Assembly (NCBI RefSeq): GCF_000392615.1
Contig: NZ_KB933398.1
Span: 752,391 to 816,390, forward strand
Origin: Lysinibacillus sphaericus OT4b.31
GTDB taxonomy: Bacteria > Bacillota > Bacilli > Bacillales_A > Planococcaceae
Direction of reading: 5' to 3'
Length of the DNA: 64,000 nucleotides
Numbering within the stretch: the stretch's first letter is position 1; each line of letters opens with the position of its first letter. This document shows positions 9,253 to 17,593 of this stretch, one piece after another. The notes under the pieces are model-generated. The model saw nothing but the letters and a program-made list of their open reading frames with translations. It had not been told where the DNA came from and ran no database searches. A program made the position numbers and the translations under genes.

Positions 9253-9367
9253 TTTTAATGGGTAAATGAGTGAATTTGGGGGATAAATCGTTCATAGTTA
9301 TCGATAACTTGAAGAAGTTGGTCGATAAATTGATAAATGTAGGTGAAAAAACGTTTTTTTTAAAATA

Positions 9368-9412
9368 TAACCCGTTTTCTGTGTGCTAAAGAGCGTCACA
9401 AAAAACGGGTTA
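9368..9412 (-). terminator. Hairpin terminator of the MMPL exporter gene
   Basis: TAACCCGTTTT pairs with AAAACGGGTTA across a 23-base loop, 38 bases behind the exporter stop codon (minus strand), and is followed by an A/T-rich tail. The stretch 9253-9367 before it shows nothing recognisable. Confidence 0.65.
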
Positions 9413-9449
9413 CAATTATTAGTGAAACGACGTCCTTTGAAGTGAAGAC

Positions 9450-11636
9450 TTAGGCATCCTTTTTAAATAACGGTCCTGGCCAAAATGCATATTTTCCAAG
9501 AACAGTTGTAATGGCTGGAACAAGCAGTGGACGTACAATAAATGTATCCAGTAGAACACCAATAGCAGTTACAACGCCAAATTGAACAAGTACCTGAATC
9601 GGTAGTGTTGCGAGTACAGCGAATGTACCTGCTAGAATAAGACCAGCGGATGTAATAACACTACCTGTATGAACTACGCCTTCTTCTACCGCCGTTAAAT
9701 GATCTGCATTTTTGCGTTTTTTCCAAATCTCTGAAATCATGAAAATATTATAATCTTCACCGAGTGCCACTAAGAATACAAAGGCATACAGTGGCATAGC
9801 TCCTGAAATCGCTTCTGCTCCCATGACGTGGTGCAAAATAAGCCATCCTGCACCGAGTGCACCGAAATAAGAAATGATGACTGTAGCCAGTAAATACACT
9901 GTTGCTGTGACAGAACGTAAGTAGATAAATAATAAAAGGGCTATTAATGCAATCATTGTAGGCATTATGACTGATTCATCACGTTTAGTAATTTGCTGTG
10001 TATCATATTGACTTGCTGTTTCTCCGCCAATCCATACTTGCTTATCCGCATTTTTGATACCTTCGTTTTCAAGTATAGTTATAACTTCAGCTTTAAGCTC
10101 TGGAATATGTGCCAATGATTCTTTTGCATAAGGATTTGCATTAAATGAAAGTTCGTATAATTGAATGGAATCGTTTTTCTCTCCAATTTGGACATCTCCA
10201 ACAGTATCGATATAAGGTAGCGAAGTGAGAGACTGTTGGATATTAATAGCTGTTCCTTTCGTATCAATTACAAGTTGAACTGGAGCAAGTTCACCCGGTG
10301 AAAAATTTTCTTCTATTAAAGTAAAACCTTCACGTGAGGGCATATCTTCTGGGAAAGAAGATAGTAAATCAAATGTATATTGAATACGTGGTACAAATGC
10401 TGCTAAACCGCCTAGTAAAAGAACAGTCACCGCAATAACGACCCAAGGTTTATGCGTGACGAAATGGCCGATTTTGCGGCTTACTTTATGAGATGGCTTA
10501 TGCTGTTTTTTGCCCTTATTACGTGCCAACTCCTCTGTACGTGGTGTGAATGGGAAGAAGGCAACACGTCCAATAATAACAAGGATAGCAGGAAGTACAA
10601 CTAGTGCAGCTATCCCCATTATTAAAACGCCAAAACTAAACGGCACAGCAAAGCGTTGGAATGCACCATAGTGGGCAAAACTAAGAGTGGCTAATCCGAT
10701 GACCACTGTTAAAGCACTCATCATAATGGCACCGCCAGATTCTTTTACAGCAATCTTCATTGCAGTTGCCTTATCCTCAAAGTCAAACAGTATTTCACGG
10801 TATTTCGAAATTAAAAATAAACAATAGTCTGTTCCGGCACCAAATAGCAATACAGTCATAATGGACACAGCCTGTGAATCCTTCTCAATCCAGCCTTGCT
10901 CGGCAAAGAAACCAAGTGTCGGACTAATGACACCATAGGCAAGACCTACAACGATTAGTGGAATAATGGCAAGCAGTGGAGAACGATAAATTAAAATTAA
11001 TAGCACTAGTACAAGCATGACAGTTGCGATTAGTAGCTTCACATCAGCCTGCGAGAATAAGCTAACAGCATCTGTTGCAATGCCGACAGGGCCAGAATAA
11101 CGTACATGGAGCGAATCACTTGTTAGCTCTTCATCTAATTGAGCGTTATACTTCTCCATTGTTTTTGTTAAATTAGTTAGGCTTTCTTGTAATAAATCAG
11201 TAGCAACGTCTTTTTCAAAGAAAATAGGTGTAACAATTGTTGAACCATTTTCAGATGTAGATGCCAAAAAAGCCTGAGGTGGCATTTCATCATAAGGTGG
11301 AACAAGAGATTGGTACGCTAAAGGATTCGTTTTTAGATCTTTGTATACATTTTGAATGGCTGAGTAATCATCAGTAGTTAGACCATTTTCACGATGCCAG
11401 ACAAGTAACAGGGGTGTACCGGCATCATTTGGAAATTCTTCGGCAATGATAGATGCCGCTCGCTCAGACATTTCTGATTCTGGCAGATTTTTACCTGATT
11501 CACTTTCGATACTATTTATTTGTGGCCAAGCAAAAGATAGGACAACAACAAGTAATACCCACAGGGTGATTGCTAACAATCGACCTTTTTTGCTTGCGAC
11601 CATTGCGCCCCATTGCTCGAGGGGGTGTTTTTGCAT
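9450..11636 (-). CDS. MMPL/RND-superfamily exporter (YdgH/YdfJ-like)
   Basis: The 728-residue membrane protein has two repeats, each with one N-terminal helix, a large extracytoplasmic domain and a five-helix bundle. The helix 4 motifs (GAGTDYCLFLISKYRE in repeat 1, LGEDYNIFMISEIWKK in repeat 2) carry the acidic residues that couple proton flow in MMPL proteins. Family members export lipids, siderophores or drugs; the substrate here is unknown. ATG at 11636 has GGAGG at a good spacing, so the five-codon longer start was rejected. It is divergent from a TetR regulator at 11759. Confidence 0.93.
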   Translation of the reverse strand: MQKHPLEQWGAMVASKKGRLLAITLWVLLVVVLSFAWPQINSIESESGKNLPESEMSERAASIIAEEFPNDAGTPLLLVWHRENGLTTDDYSAIQNVYKDLKTNPLAYQSLVPPYDEMPPQAFLASTSENGSTIVTPIFFEKDVATDLLQESLTNLTKTMEKYNAQLDEELTSDSLHVRYSGPVGIATDAVSLFSQADVKLLIATVMLVLVLLILIYRSPLLAIIPLIVVGLAYGVISPTLGFFAEQGWIEKDSQAVSIMTVLLFGAGTDYCLFLISKYREILFDFEDKATAMKIAVKESGGAIMMSALTVVIGLATLSFAHYGAFQRFAVPFSFGVLIMGIAALVVLPAILVIIGRVAFFPFTPRTEELARNKGKKQHKPSHKVSRKIGHFVTHKPWVVIAVTVLLLGGLAAFVPRIQYTFDLLSSFPEDMPSREGFTLIEENFSPGELAPVQLVIDTKGTAINIQQSLTSLPYIDTVGDVQIGEKNDSIQLYELSFNANPYAKESLAHIPELKAEVITILENEGIKNADKQVWIGGETASQYDTQQITKRDESVIMPTMIALIALLLFIYLRSVTATVYLLATVIISYFGALGAGWLILHHVMGAEAISGAMPLYAFVFLVALGEDYNIFMISEIWKKRKNADHLTAVEEGVVHTGSVITSAGLILAGTFAVLATLPIQVLVQFGVVTAIGVLLDTFIVRPLLVPAITTVLGKYAFWPGPLFKKDA

Positions 11637-11661
11637 GACATGAACCTCCATTCCTTGTATG

Positions 11662-11682
11662 TGGTATTAATTATATATACCA
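11662..11682. promoter_or_regulatory. Candidate TetR operator between the MMPL exporter and its regulator
   Basis: TGGTAT and ATACCA form a perfect 6-bp inverted repeat separated by nine A/T bases, 26 bases upstream of the exporter start. Size and position fit a TetR-type operator. Binding by the neighbouring regulator is inference. Confidence 0.45.
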
Positions 11683-11758
11683 GAAGGTTAATTAATCAAC
11701 TGATAATTATTGATATGTTATACTATGTCTAAAAATAATACGTTATAAGGGGGCGAAC

Positions 11759-12385
11759 TTGTTGAAACAATCACCGCGTGTTCTAGGAAGGCCTCGCCAT
11801 GATGACAATGCTAAACCAACTAAAGATCTTGTACTCGAGACTGCAACAAGACTTTTTATAAAAGATGGCTATAAGAATGTTTCAATGGACGATGTAGCGA
11901 AAGCATGTAATATTACTAAAGCAACTATTTATTACTATTACCCGACTAAAGGGGAGTTATATACCTCGGCATTAATCGAAATGATGAAAAGAATACGGCT
12001 ACATATTATACAGATATTAGAGCAGCCTACATCATTTAAAGAGCGATTAGAGCAACTAGTCGAGATACATTTATCTGCAACATTGGATATTGATATGAAA
12101 AACTTTATGCGGGAAGCCACAATTAATTTAACAGAAATACAATTAAAAAAAGTTCATGCCTCGGAAAATGAAATGTATAAAACTATTGAGTACGCGATGC
12201 AAAGCGAAATGGACAAGGGGACAATTCGCAAAGGAGATGCTCAATTTTTTGCACATACCTTTATGGCGATCATATCAGTTGGCTATTTTAAAGATGGAGA
12301 AGGTAAGCGACTATTTCAAACAGAAACCGAAGCTGCAAAAGAGATTGTTGATTTTTTCTGGCTGTCTGTTCAAAAGTTGTCATAA
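11759..12385 (+). CDS. TetR-family transcriptional regulator
   Basis: The 208-residue protein carries the TetR helix-turn-helix near residues 28-70 (LFIKDGYKNVSMDDVAKACN, then ATIYYYYPTKGELY), followed by an all-helical ligand domain. A basic N-terminal arm (RVLGRPRHDD) precedes the domain, as in many TetR repressors. The start is one of two adjacent TTG codons (11759 or 11762), both reachable from AAGGGGG. The gene is divergent from the MMPL exporter, so it probably represses that exporter and itself through the inverted repeat at 11662. Confidence 0.9.
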   Translation: MLKQSPRVLGRPRHDDNAKPTKDLVLETATRLFIKDGYKNVSMDDVAKACNITKATIYYYYPTKGELYTSALIEMMKRIRLHIIQILEQPTSFKERLEQLVEIHLSATLDIDMKNFMREATINLTEIQLKKVHASENEMYKTIEYAMQSEMDKGTIRKGDAQFFAHTFMAIISVGYFKDGEGKRLFQTETEAAKEIVDFFWLSVQKLS

Positions 12386-12588
12386 GTTTTGCTAGTTGAA
12401 TGTTTTTTTGGAAAAAGTAAAATATATTACTATTGCATGTAAAATATTTATTACCGCATCGGCTAAAAAAAGAGAATTATGGATTTGTATTTTTTAACAA
12501 AATGGACAAAAAGATATCTTTATCAACAACAAATAGTTGACAAAATCAATGAATCTCGAAAATATTGTCGAAATTGTGATTTAGCTGA

Positions 12589-12617
12589 TTGAAATAATGT
12601 ACAAACAGCTTTATAAT
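12589..12617 (+). promoter_or_regulatory. Sigma-A promoter of the yjlC-ndh leader
   Basis: TTGAAA (12589-12594) and a perfect TATAAT (12612-12617) are exactly 17 bases apart. Transcription from here would give a leader of about 220 bases ahead of the YjlC start codon. I could not find a convincing Rex operator (TTGTGAA...TTCACAA) next to it, although ndh is Rex-controlled in B. subtilis. Confidence 0.75.
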
Positions 12618-12660
12618 GAAGATTATAATGTCACCAAGACAAGATAAGGATGGAATTGTG

Positions 12661-12759
12661 ATGTGCTTTTTGCAAAATGAAGTTAACATTGTAATAACTA
12701 ATGATAGTAACTGCTATCCAGCCCTTGTGACTGGTGAATGTGTAAGATATCCGCTGTAA
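12661..12759 (+). CDS. Possible leader peptide, 32 aa, upstream of yjlC-ndh
   Basis: A complete short frame starts at ATG 12661, preceded by AAGGATGG nine bases away, about 37 bases downstream of the predicted transcription start. It encodes a Cys/Asn/Val-rich peptide with cysteines at 2, 18 and 27 (ends TGECVRYPL). Its stop codon ends one base before a 10-bp terminator hairpin. The order promoter, short frame, terminator, genes is that of an attenuated operon. The peptide is not recognised and has no run of one amino acid that would name a signal. Confidence 0.45.
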   Translation: MCFLQNEVNIVITNDSNCYPALVTGECVRYPL

Positions 12760-12760
12760 C

Positions 12761-12792
12761 GACTGTTAAGAGATCGCTTAATGGTCTTTTTT
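12761..12792 (+). terminator. Intrinsic terminator/attenuator in the yjlC-ndh leader
   Basis: GACTGTTAAG pairs with CTTAATGGTC over ten positions (two G:U pairs) around a six-base loop and is followed by TTTTTT. It sits 52 bases ahead of YjlC with no good promoter in between, so transcripts from 12589 must read through it. Confidence 0.65.
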
Positions 12793-12843
12793 ACATGGAA
12801 GTAATATAAAAATAGTAATAGTGATGGCAAAGGAGAGTTCAAA

Positions 12844-13272
12844 ATGTCAGAAACGAATAACCAAGCACAATCTGAACAATTAACTGTGAGTCAAGAACAA
12901 CTAGATGTACTAGACCAACTATTAAAGCCTGAGGTACAAGAATCTCTAACAACTTTAGTTGAGCAACTACCAAAGTTAACTGAAATGATGACGTTACTAA
13001 CAAAATCATATGAGTTTGCACAAGCAGTTGCAACAGATGAAGTTCTAAAAAATGATACTGTTGGTGCTGTTACAGAAATGGCTGGTCCAGTTGTCGATAC
13101 AGCTAAAAATCTTGCAGCTACTGCAATTGAAGCGAAAGACCGTGCTGCTGAAAGCCAAGAAGTTATCGGTTTATTTGGTCTTGTAAAAATGCTAAAAGAC
13201 CCTCAAGTTCAAGGTGTTTTCCGTTTTGTAAATGCTTTTTTACAAGTAAACGCTGAACGTCAATCTAAATAA
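12844..13272 (+). CDS. yjlC: DUF1641 protein YjlC
   Basis: The 142-residue protein matches the DUF1641 family and corresponds to B. subtilis YjlC, which is likewise encoded directly ahead of NADH dehydrogenase. It is helical, with Gln-rich N-terminal repeats (SEQLTVSQEQLDVLDQLL) and the conserved end GLVKMLKDPQVQGVFRFVNAF. No enzyme motif is visible; a role in supporting or localising Ndh is inferred from the conserved pairing. AAAGGAG precedes the ATG, and the next gene starts 45 bases after the stop. Confidence 0.88.
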   Translation: MSETNNQAQSEQLTVSQEQLDVLDQLLKPEVQESLTTLVEQLPKLTEMMTLLTKSYEFAQAVATDEVLKNDTVGAVTEMAGPVVDTAKNLAATAIEAKDRAAESQEVIGLFGLVKMLKDPQVQGVFRFVNAFLQVNAERQSK

Positions 13273-13317
13273 GACTAGAGATACACTTAATTCGTAAGGA
13301 CGGAGGATTAATTAATA

Positions 13318-14502
13318 ATGTCAAAAGAAATCGTCATCTTAGGTGCTGGTTACGCTGGTGTTTTAACTGCATTAACTGCACGTAAGTATTTATCAGCTGA
13401 TGAAGCTAAAATTACAGTAGTTAACCAATTTCCAACACATCAAATCATCACAGAGCTTCACCGTTTAGCTGGGGGAACTATTGCAGAGGGTGCTGTAGCA
13501 TTACCACTTAAAAAAATCTTCAAAGGTTTAGATATTAATCTAGAGATTGCAAAAGTAACAAAATTCAACGTAGACACTAAAAAAGTAGACTTAGACACTG
13601 GTTACACATTACCTTATGATACTTTAGTAGTATCACTAGGTAGTCAAACAGGTTTCTTCGGTATTCCAGGATTAGAAGAAAACTCGATGGTTCTTAAATC
13701 AGTAAACGATGCAAACAAAATTAACAAACATATCGAAGACCGCATTAAAGCATACGCACAGTCTAAAGATGAAGCGGATGCAACAATCGTTATCGGTGGT
13801 GGCGGTTTAACAGGTGTCGAGCTTGTTGGCGAAATCGTGGACAACTTCCCTAAAATTGCAGCAAAACACGGCGTTAACTTTGCTGACCTTAAAATCAAAC
13901 TTGTTGAGGCTGGTCCGAAAATCTTACCAGTACTTCCAGATGTGCTTATTGAGCGCGCTACTGAAAGCTTAACAAAACGTGGTGTTGAATTCATTACAGG
14001 TACACCAGTTACTGGCGTTGACGGTAATGTAATCTCACTTAAAGATCGCGAGCCACTCGTTGCAAACACACTTGTATGGACTGGAGGAGTAGCTCCACTT
14101 CCACTAGTAGGTGAATCAGGTCTTGCTGCTGACCGCGGTAAAGCAACTATTAACGATTTCTTACAATCTACATCACATGCTGATGTATTCGTAATCGGTG
14201 ACGCATCTGTTGCATTGCCAGCTGACGGTGGACGTCCACTTTACGCGCCAACTGCACAAGTTGCATGGCAAATGGGTGAATGCGCTGGTTACAACTTATT
14301 CGCACAATACAAAAACCAAGAGTTGAAGCCATTCTCAGCAGTTAACTCTGGTACACTTGCAAGCTTAGGTCGCAAAGATGCTGTAGCAACAGTGGGTGCT
14401 AACAATACGCAACTTAAAGGACTTCCTGCTACACTAATGAAAGAAGCGTCTAACATTCGCTATCTTACACATATCAAAGCTTTATTTGGCTTAGCATACT
14501 AA
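13318..14502 (+). CDS. ndh: Type II NADH dehydrogenase (NADH:menaquinone oxidoreductase)
   Basis: The 394-residue flavoprotein moves electrons from NADH to menaquinone at the inner face of the membrane without pumping protons. The FAD-binding motif is at the N-terminus (ILGAGYAGVLTALTA), the NADH motif lies near residues 155-175 (VIGGGGLTGVELVGEI), and the second FAD contact is FVIGDASVALP near 298. The C-terminal segment after about residue 350 is amphipathic, as expected for membrane attachment. GGAGG precedes the ATG. It forms an operon with YjlC under the leader described above. Confidence 0.95.
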   Translation: MSKEIVILGAGYAGVLTALTARKYLSADEAKITVVNQFPTHQIITELHRLAGGTIAEGAVALPLKKIFKGLDINLEIAKVTKFNVDTKKVDLDTGYTLPYDTLVVSLGSQTGFFGIPGLEENSMVLKSVNDANKINKHIEDRIKAYAQSKDEADATIVIGGGGLTGVELVGEIVDNFPKIAAKHGVNFADLKIKLVEAGPKILPVLPDVLIERATESLTKRGVEFITGTPVTGVDGNVISLKDREPLVANTLVWTGGVAPLPLVGESGLAADRGKATINDFLQSTSHADVFVIGDASVALPADGGRPLYAPTAQVAWQMGECAGYNLFAQYKNQELKPFSAVNSGTLASLGRKDAVATVGANNTQLKGLPATLMKEASNIRYLTHIKALFGLAY

Positions 14503-14517
14503 GATTGAGTCTTAAAA

Positions 14518-14599
14518 AACGCTCTCACCAATATGGGGGGAGCGTTTCAGACTTTAGACAAACTCAATTTTTTGAGTTTGTCTAAAGTCTTTTTTTTTT
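14518..14599 (+). terminator. Tandem terminators behind ndh
   Basis: A first GC-rich hairpin (AACGCTC...GAGCGTT, 14518-14546) is followed by a perfect 19-bp stem (14549-14567 with 14572-14590) and nine T residues. The second hairpin is the conserved head of fold-back repeat copy 2. Confidence 0.85.
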
Positions 14600-14601
14600 A
14601 T

Positions 14602-14915
14602 GAACCCGTTGATTTCCGCTACGGTGGACGCTTTTCGCGGGCAAGGCGTGAGCCACATCAGGGCAACAGGTGTTTTATGTGCGAAGCGACAGCAACAGGT
14701 GTTGGTCTCGAAGGCGTTGCCACAGGACGTGACGACTTTAGTCTTCATGCCACTTAAAGAGCGAAGTTGTAGCGGAGCGTTACGGCAGTTGACCCATAAA
14801 AAAGAATCTGCCGGATTTCCGCGATAAGTAAGCAAGGCAAGAATCCTTATAGACGCTGAACGTCGAGGAGACTTGCTGCTTACGCGCAGAACACGAGCAG
14901 ATTCTTATTATATTT
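14602..14915. repeat. Fold-back repeat copy 2 and GC-richer non-coding block
   Basis: The repeat core (GAACCCGTTGATTTCCGCTA, then GGTGGACGC) starts at 14602 and is followed by about 270 bases that do not match the other copies. The block contains CAACAGGTGTT twice and a spaced inverted repeat AAGAATCTGC/GCAGATTCTT (14802-14811 and 14897-14906). Open frames crossing it in three directions show no protein character. It fills the gap to the convergent alcohol dehydrogenase gene. Confidence 0.6.
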
Positions 14916-14959
14916 TCACATTGTAGAAGGACTTATTAAACGGCCCCTTTATTTGTCAC

Positions 14960-16141
14960 CTATTTCGAAGGTTCTACAATTATGCCGTCGAAAGCAGCTT
15001 TGTAAATCGTATAAATATCCTCTTTTAATAAAGGCATTGGACTTCGTGCTAAAATACGACGTTGTTCAATTCCATCATTTGTTAGACTTTGTAAAGCATC
15101 TTCTGGGATGTTAAAGCCTTTTAAGGAAGAAGGGATACCCACATCTTCAACTAAACGTTTTAATTCTGCTACACATTTATAGGATGCTTCTTCCTGAGAA
15201 ATATTTACTGAACTAAAGCCCATTGCATCATAAATGTCTTTCATTCGTTTTTCACAACTTTGGCGAATATAACCCATTACATAAGGAAGTAATACTGCAT
15301 TGGAATCACCGTGTGCTATGTGAAATTGACCACCAAGAGGGTAAGCAAGTGCATGGACCCCAGCTACACCGGCGTTAAAGAAGGCAATCCCTGCAAGATA
15401 ACTACCGTAGCTCATATCAGTTCGTGCTTGTTTATCTTGGCCATTCGCAACAGCTGTTCGAATCGAATTACTAATTAGGCGAATAGCTTGTAATGCCAAA
15501 GCATCTGAAACAGGGCTAGCATTTTTAGAAATATAAGATTCTACTGCATGTGTTAAAGCATCAACGCCAGTTGCGGCAGTTACTTTCGGTGGTAGAGAAA
15601 TAGTCAGGGCAGGATCGACAATGGCAACATCAGCTAATAAGTTGTCATGCGTCACCACATCCTTTGTTGTTTCAAGAGAAAGCACAGAGATATTCGTAAT
15701 TTCTGAGCCTGTTCCTGAAGTTGTGGGAATTAATATCGTAGGAATTCCTTTTTCCGTGATTTGTTTTGTACCTGTTAAATTTAAATAATCCGCGACATCG
15801 CCTTCATGTGATGCAAGTACACCAGCTAATTTTGCTAAATCCAGTGCACTACCACCGCCCACTCCAATGACTAAATCAAAAGCATTGTCACGTGTATGAG
15901 CAACTAATTTTTCCCCAATTGCTAATGGTGGTTCAGGAACAACTTCTGTATAAATTTCGATGGGGTAACCTTCAGCCTCTAACGGCTCTGTCACCTGATT
16001 TGTCAGACCTATATCCTTAAGAAAAGGATCGGTTACTACTAATATTTTACTTGCTTTAAAACGTTTTACTTCATCTAATAGATGAGATAATGAACCCCAG
16101 CCTGTATAGCTAATAGGGGCAAATGTAATTTTTTCAGACAT
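14960..16141 (-). CDS. Iron-containing (group III) alcohol dehydrogenase
   Basis: The 393-residue enzyme belongs to the Fe-dependent alcohol dehydrogenase family. It has a nucleotide-binding region with the DLVIGVGGGSALDLAKL signature and metal ligands around GVDALTHAVESYIS and HIAHGDSNAVLLPYVM. It should interconvert an alcohol and an aldehyde with NAD(P). ATG at 16141 follows AAGGAG; the GTG three codons upstream overlaps that site. It is the last gene of a unit with an aldehyde dehydrogenase (12-base gap) and a permease, suggesting import of an alcohol and its two-step oxidation to the acid. Confidence 0.93.
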   Translation of the reverse strand: MSEKITFAPISYTGWGSLSHLLDEVKRFKASKILVVTDPFLKDIGLTNQVTEPLEAEGYPIEIYTEVVPEPPLAIGEKLVAHTRDNAFDLVIGVGGGSALDLAKLAGVLASHEGDVADYLNLTGTKQITEKGIPTILIPTTSGTGSEITNISVLSLETTKDVVTHDNLLADVAIVDPALTISLPPKVTAATGVDALTHAVESYISKNASPVSDALALQAIRLISNSIRTAVANGQDKQARTDMSYGSYLAGIAFFNAGVAGVHALAYPLGGQFHIAHGDSNAVLLPYVMGYIRQSCEKRMKDIYDAMGFSSVNISQEEASYKCVAELKRLVEDVGIPSSLKGFNIPEDALQSLTNDGIEQRRILARSPMPLLKEDIYTIYKAAFDGIIVEPSK

Positions 16142-16153
16142 AATAGCCACTCC

Positions 16154-17575
16154 TTATTGCTGATTCCAAACGACCAATTTTGTTTCTGTCATTTCATGAA
16201 TTGCGTATTTTAAACCTTCCTTACCTGTACCACTTTCCTTAACACCGCCATATGGCATTTGATCGACACGGTATGTGGGAATGTCATTAATGATAACACC
16301 GCCCACTTCAAGCTGCTTGGAAGCAGTAAAGGCTGTTTGAATATCCTTTGTGAAAATGCCCGCCTGTAAGCCATAGCTCGAATCATTAATAGCTGATATA
16401 GCCTCTTCAATAGAAGAAACACGATTGATGATGATGATAGGTGCGAAAACCTCTTGGCATGAAACTTTTAATGTAGAGGCTACATTCGTTAAAATGGTTG
16501 GTAAAAATACACCATTTTCAACAGTGCCACCAGTTAGAAGTTCTGCTCCAGCTTGGGTTGCCTCTTGCACCCAGTTCATAGCACGATCTTGCTCATCAGG
16601 ATGAATCATTGCAGAAATATCTGTTGAGTCTTCAAGAGGATTACCAATCTTTAATTGTTTTGTTGCAGCTGTGAATTTTTCAGTAAACGCCTCGAATAAT
16701 TCGTCTAATACATATACGCGCTGCAATGAAATACATACTTGACCTTGATTTGAAAAAGCCCCCATAACGCACTTAGGCACGATTTCATCTAAGTCTACAT
16801 TGCGATCTATAATAAGACCTGCATTGGAGCCTAATTCTAGGGCAACCTTCTTTAGGCCTGCTTTTTCACGAATGCCAATACCAACTGCAGGACTACCTGT
16901 GAATGTAATCATTTTAACTTTGTCACTATCTACAAGTGCGTCTCCGACAGTTTTACCACTACCTGTTAAGACATTGAAAGCCCCTTTCGGTAGGGCAGTT
17001 TGATCAATTAGCTCTGCCAAAAATAGCGCAGAAAGTGGCGTTTGAGAAGCGGGCTTTAAGACAATCGTGTTACCCGCTGCAATAGCAGGGCCTACTTTAT
17101 GTGCCACTAAATTTTGCGGGAAATTAAATGGCGTGATAGCACCAATAACACCTAAAGGCTGTTCAATCGTATAGGCAAATCGCCCAGCACCACCTTTTGC
17201 TGCATCCATTGGAATCATTTCACCAGTAAGACGTTTCGCTTCTTCAGCTGCAAATTTATAGGTTTCAATTGTGCGATCGATTTCGCCTAATGCATATTGC
17301 AAAGGCTTCGCTGCTTCAAGGGCGATTATTTCAGCAGCCTTCACACGATGTTCAATAAAGAGCTGTGTGATATGTTCAAGTATAGCTGCGCGCTCGTAAG
17401 CTGTTAATGCAGCCATTGCCGAATTTGCATGATAGGCACACTGAATTGCATCTTCAACATCTTCACGTGTAGCTTGAGAGATTTCGGCAATAACCTCTTT
17501 AGAGTAAGGGGAGTGCAGCTCTGCAAAATGATTTGCAGTTTTCCATTCACCATTCACATAATATTGCTTTTTCAT
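16154..17575 (-). CDS. NAD(P)-dependent aldehyde dehydrogenase (lactaldehyde/phosphonoacetaldehyde type)
   Basis: The 473-residue enzyme has the aldehyde dehydrogenase fold: cofactor motif GSGKTVGDALV and FTGSPAVG, catalytic Glu in ALELGSNAG, catalytic Cys in FSNQGQVCISLQRVYV, and the C-terminal MPYGGVKESGTGKEG. SNAG and CISLQR, in place of GGKSP and CTAGSR, place it with the lactaldehyde, phosphonoacetaldehyde and sulfolactaldehyde dehydrogenase branch. It probably oxidises the aldehyde made by the iron alcohol dehydrogenase encoded 12 bases downstream. The exact substrate cannot be read from sequence. Confidence 0.9.
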   Translation of the reverse strand: MKKQYYVNGEWKTANHFAELHSPYSKEVIAEISQATREDVEDAIQCAYHANSAMAALTAYERAAILEHITQLFIEHRVKAAEIIALEAAKPLQYALGEIDRTIETYKFAAEEAKRLTGEMIPMDAAKGGAGRFAYTIEQPLGVIGAITPFNFPQNLVAHKVGPAIAAGNTIVLKPASQTPLSALFLAELIDQTALPKGAFNVLTGSGKTVGDALVDSDKVKMITFTGSPAVGIGIREKAGLKKVALELGSNAGLIIDRNVDLDEIVPKCVMGAFSNQGQVCISLQRVYVLDELFEAFTEKFTAATKQLKIGNPLEDSTDISAMIHPDEQDRAMNWVQEATQAGAELLTGGTVENGVFLPTILTNVASTLKVSCQEVFAPIIIINRVSSIEEAISAINDSSYGLQAGIFTKDIQTAFTASKQLEVGGVIINDIPTYRVDQMPYGGVKESGTGKEGLKYAIHEMTETKLVVWNQQ

Positions 17576-17593
17576 CTAATCATCCTTCCATCA

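Noticed and set aside
10079-10267. 62-codon frame inside the MMPL gene
   Set aside because: It is an out-of-frame shadow of the exporter gene on the same strand.
12541-12660. Rex operator near the ndh promoter
   Set aside because: TTGTGAT occurs, but no second half at the right spacing follows.
14533-14835. Three overlapping frames of 74-93 codons
   Set aside because: They lie in the terminator and fold-back repeat, run in several frames at once and have no ribosome sites.
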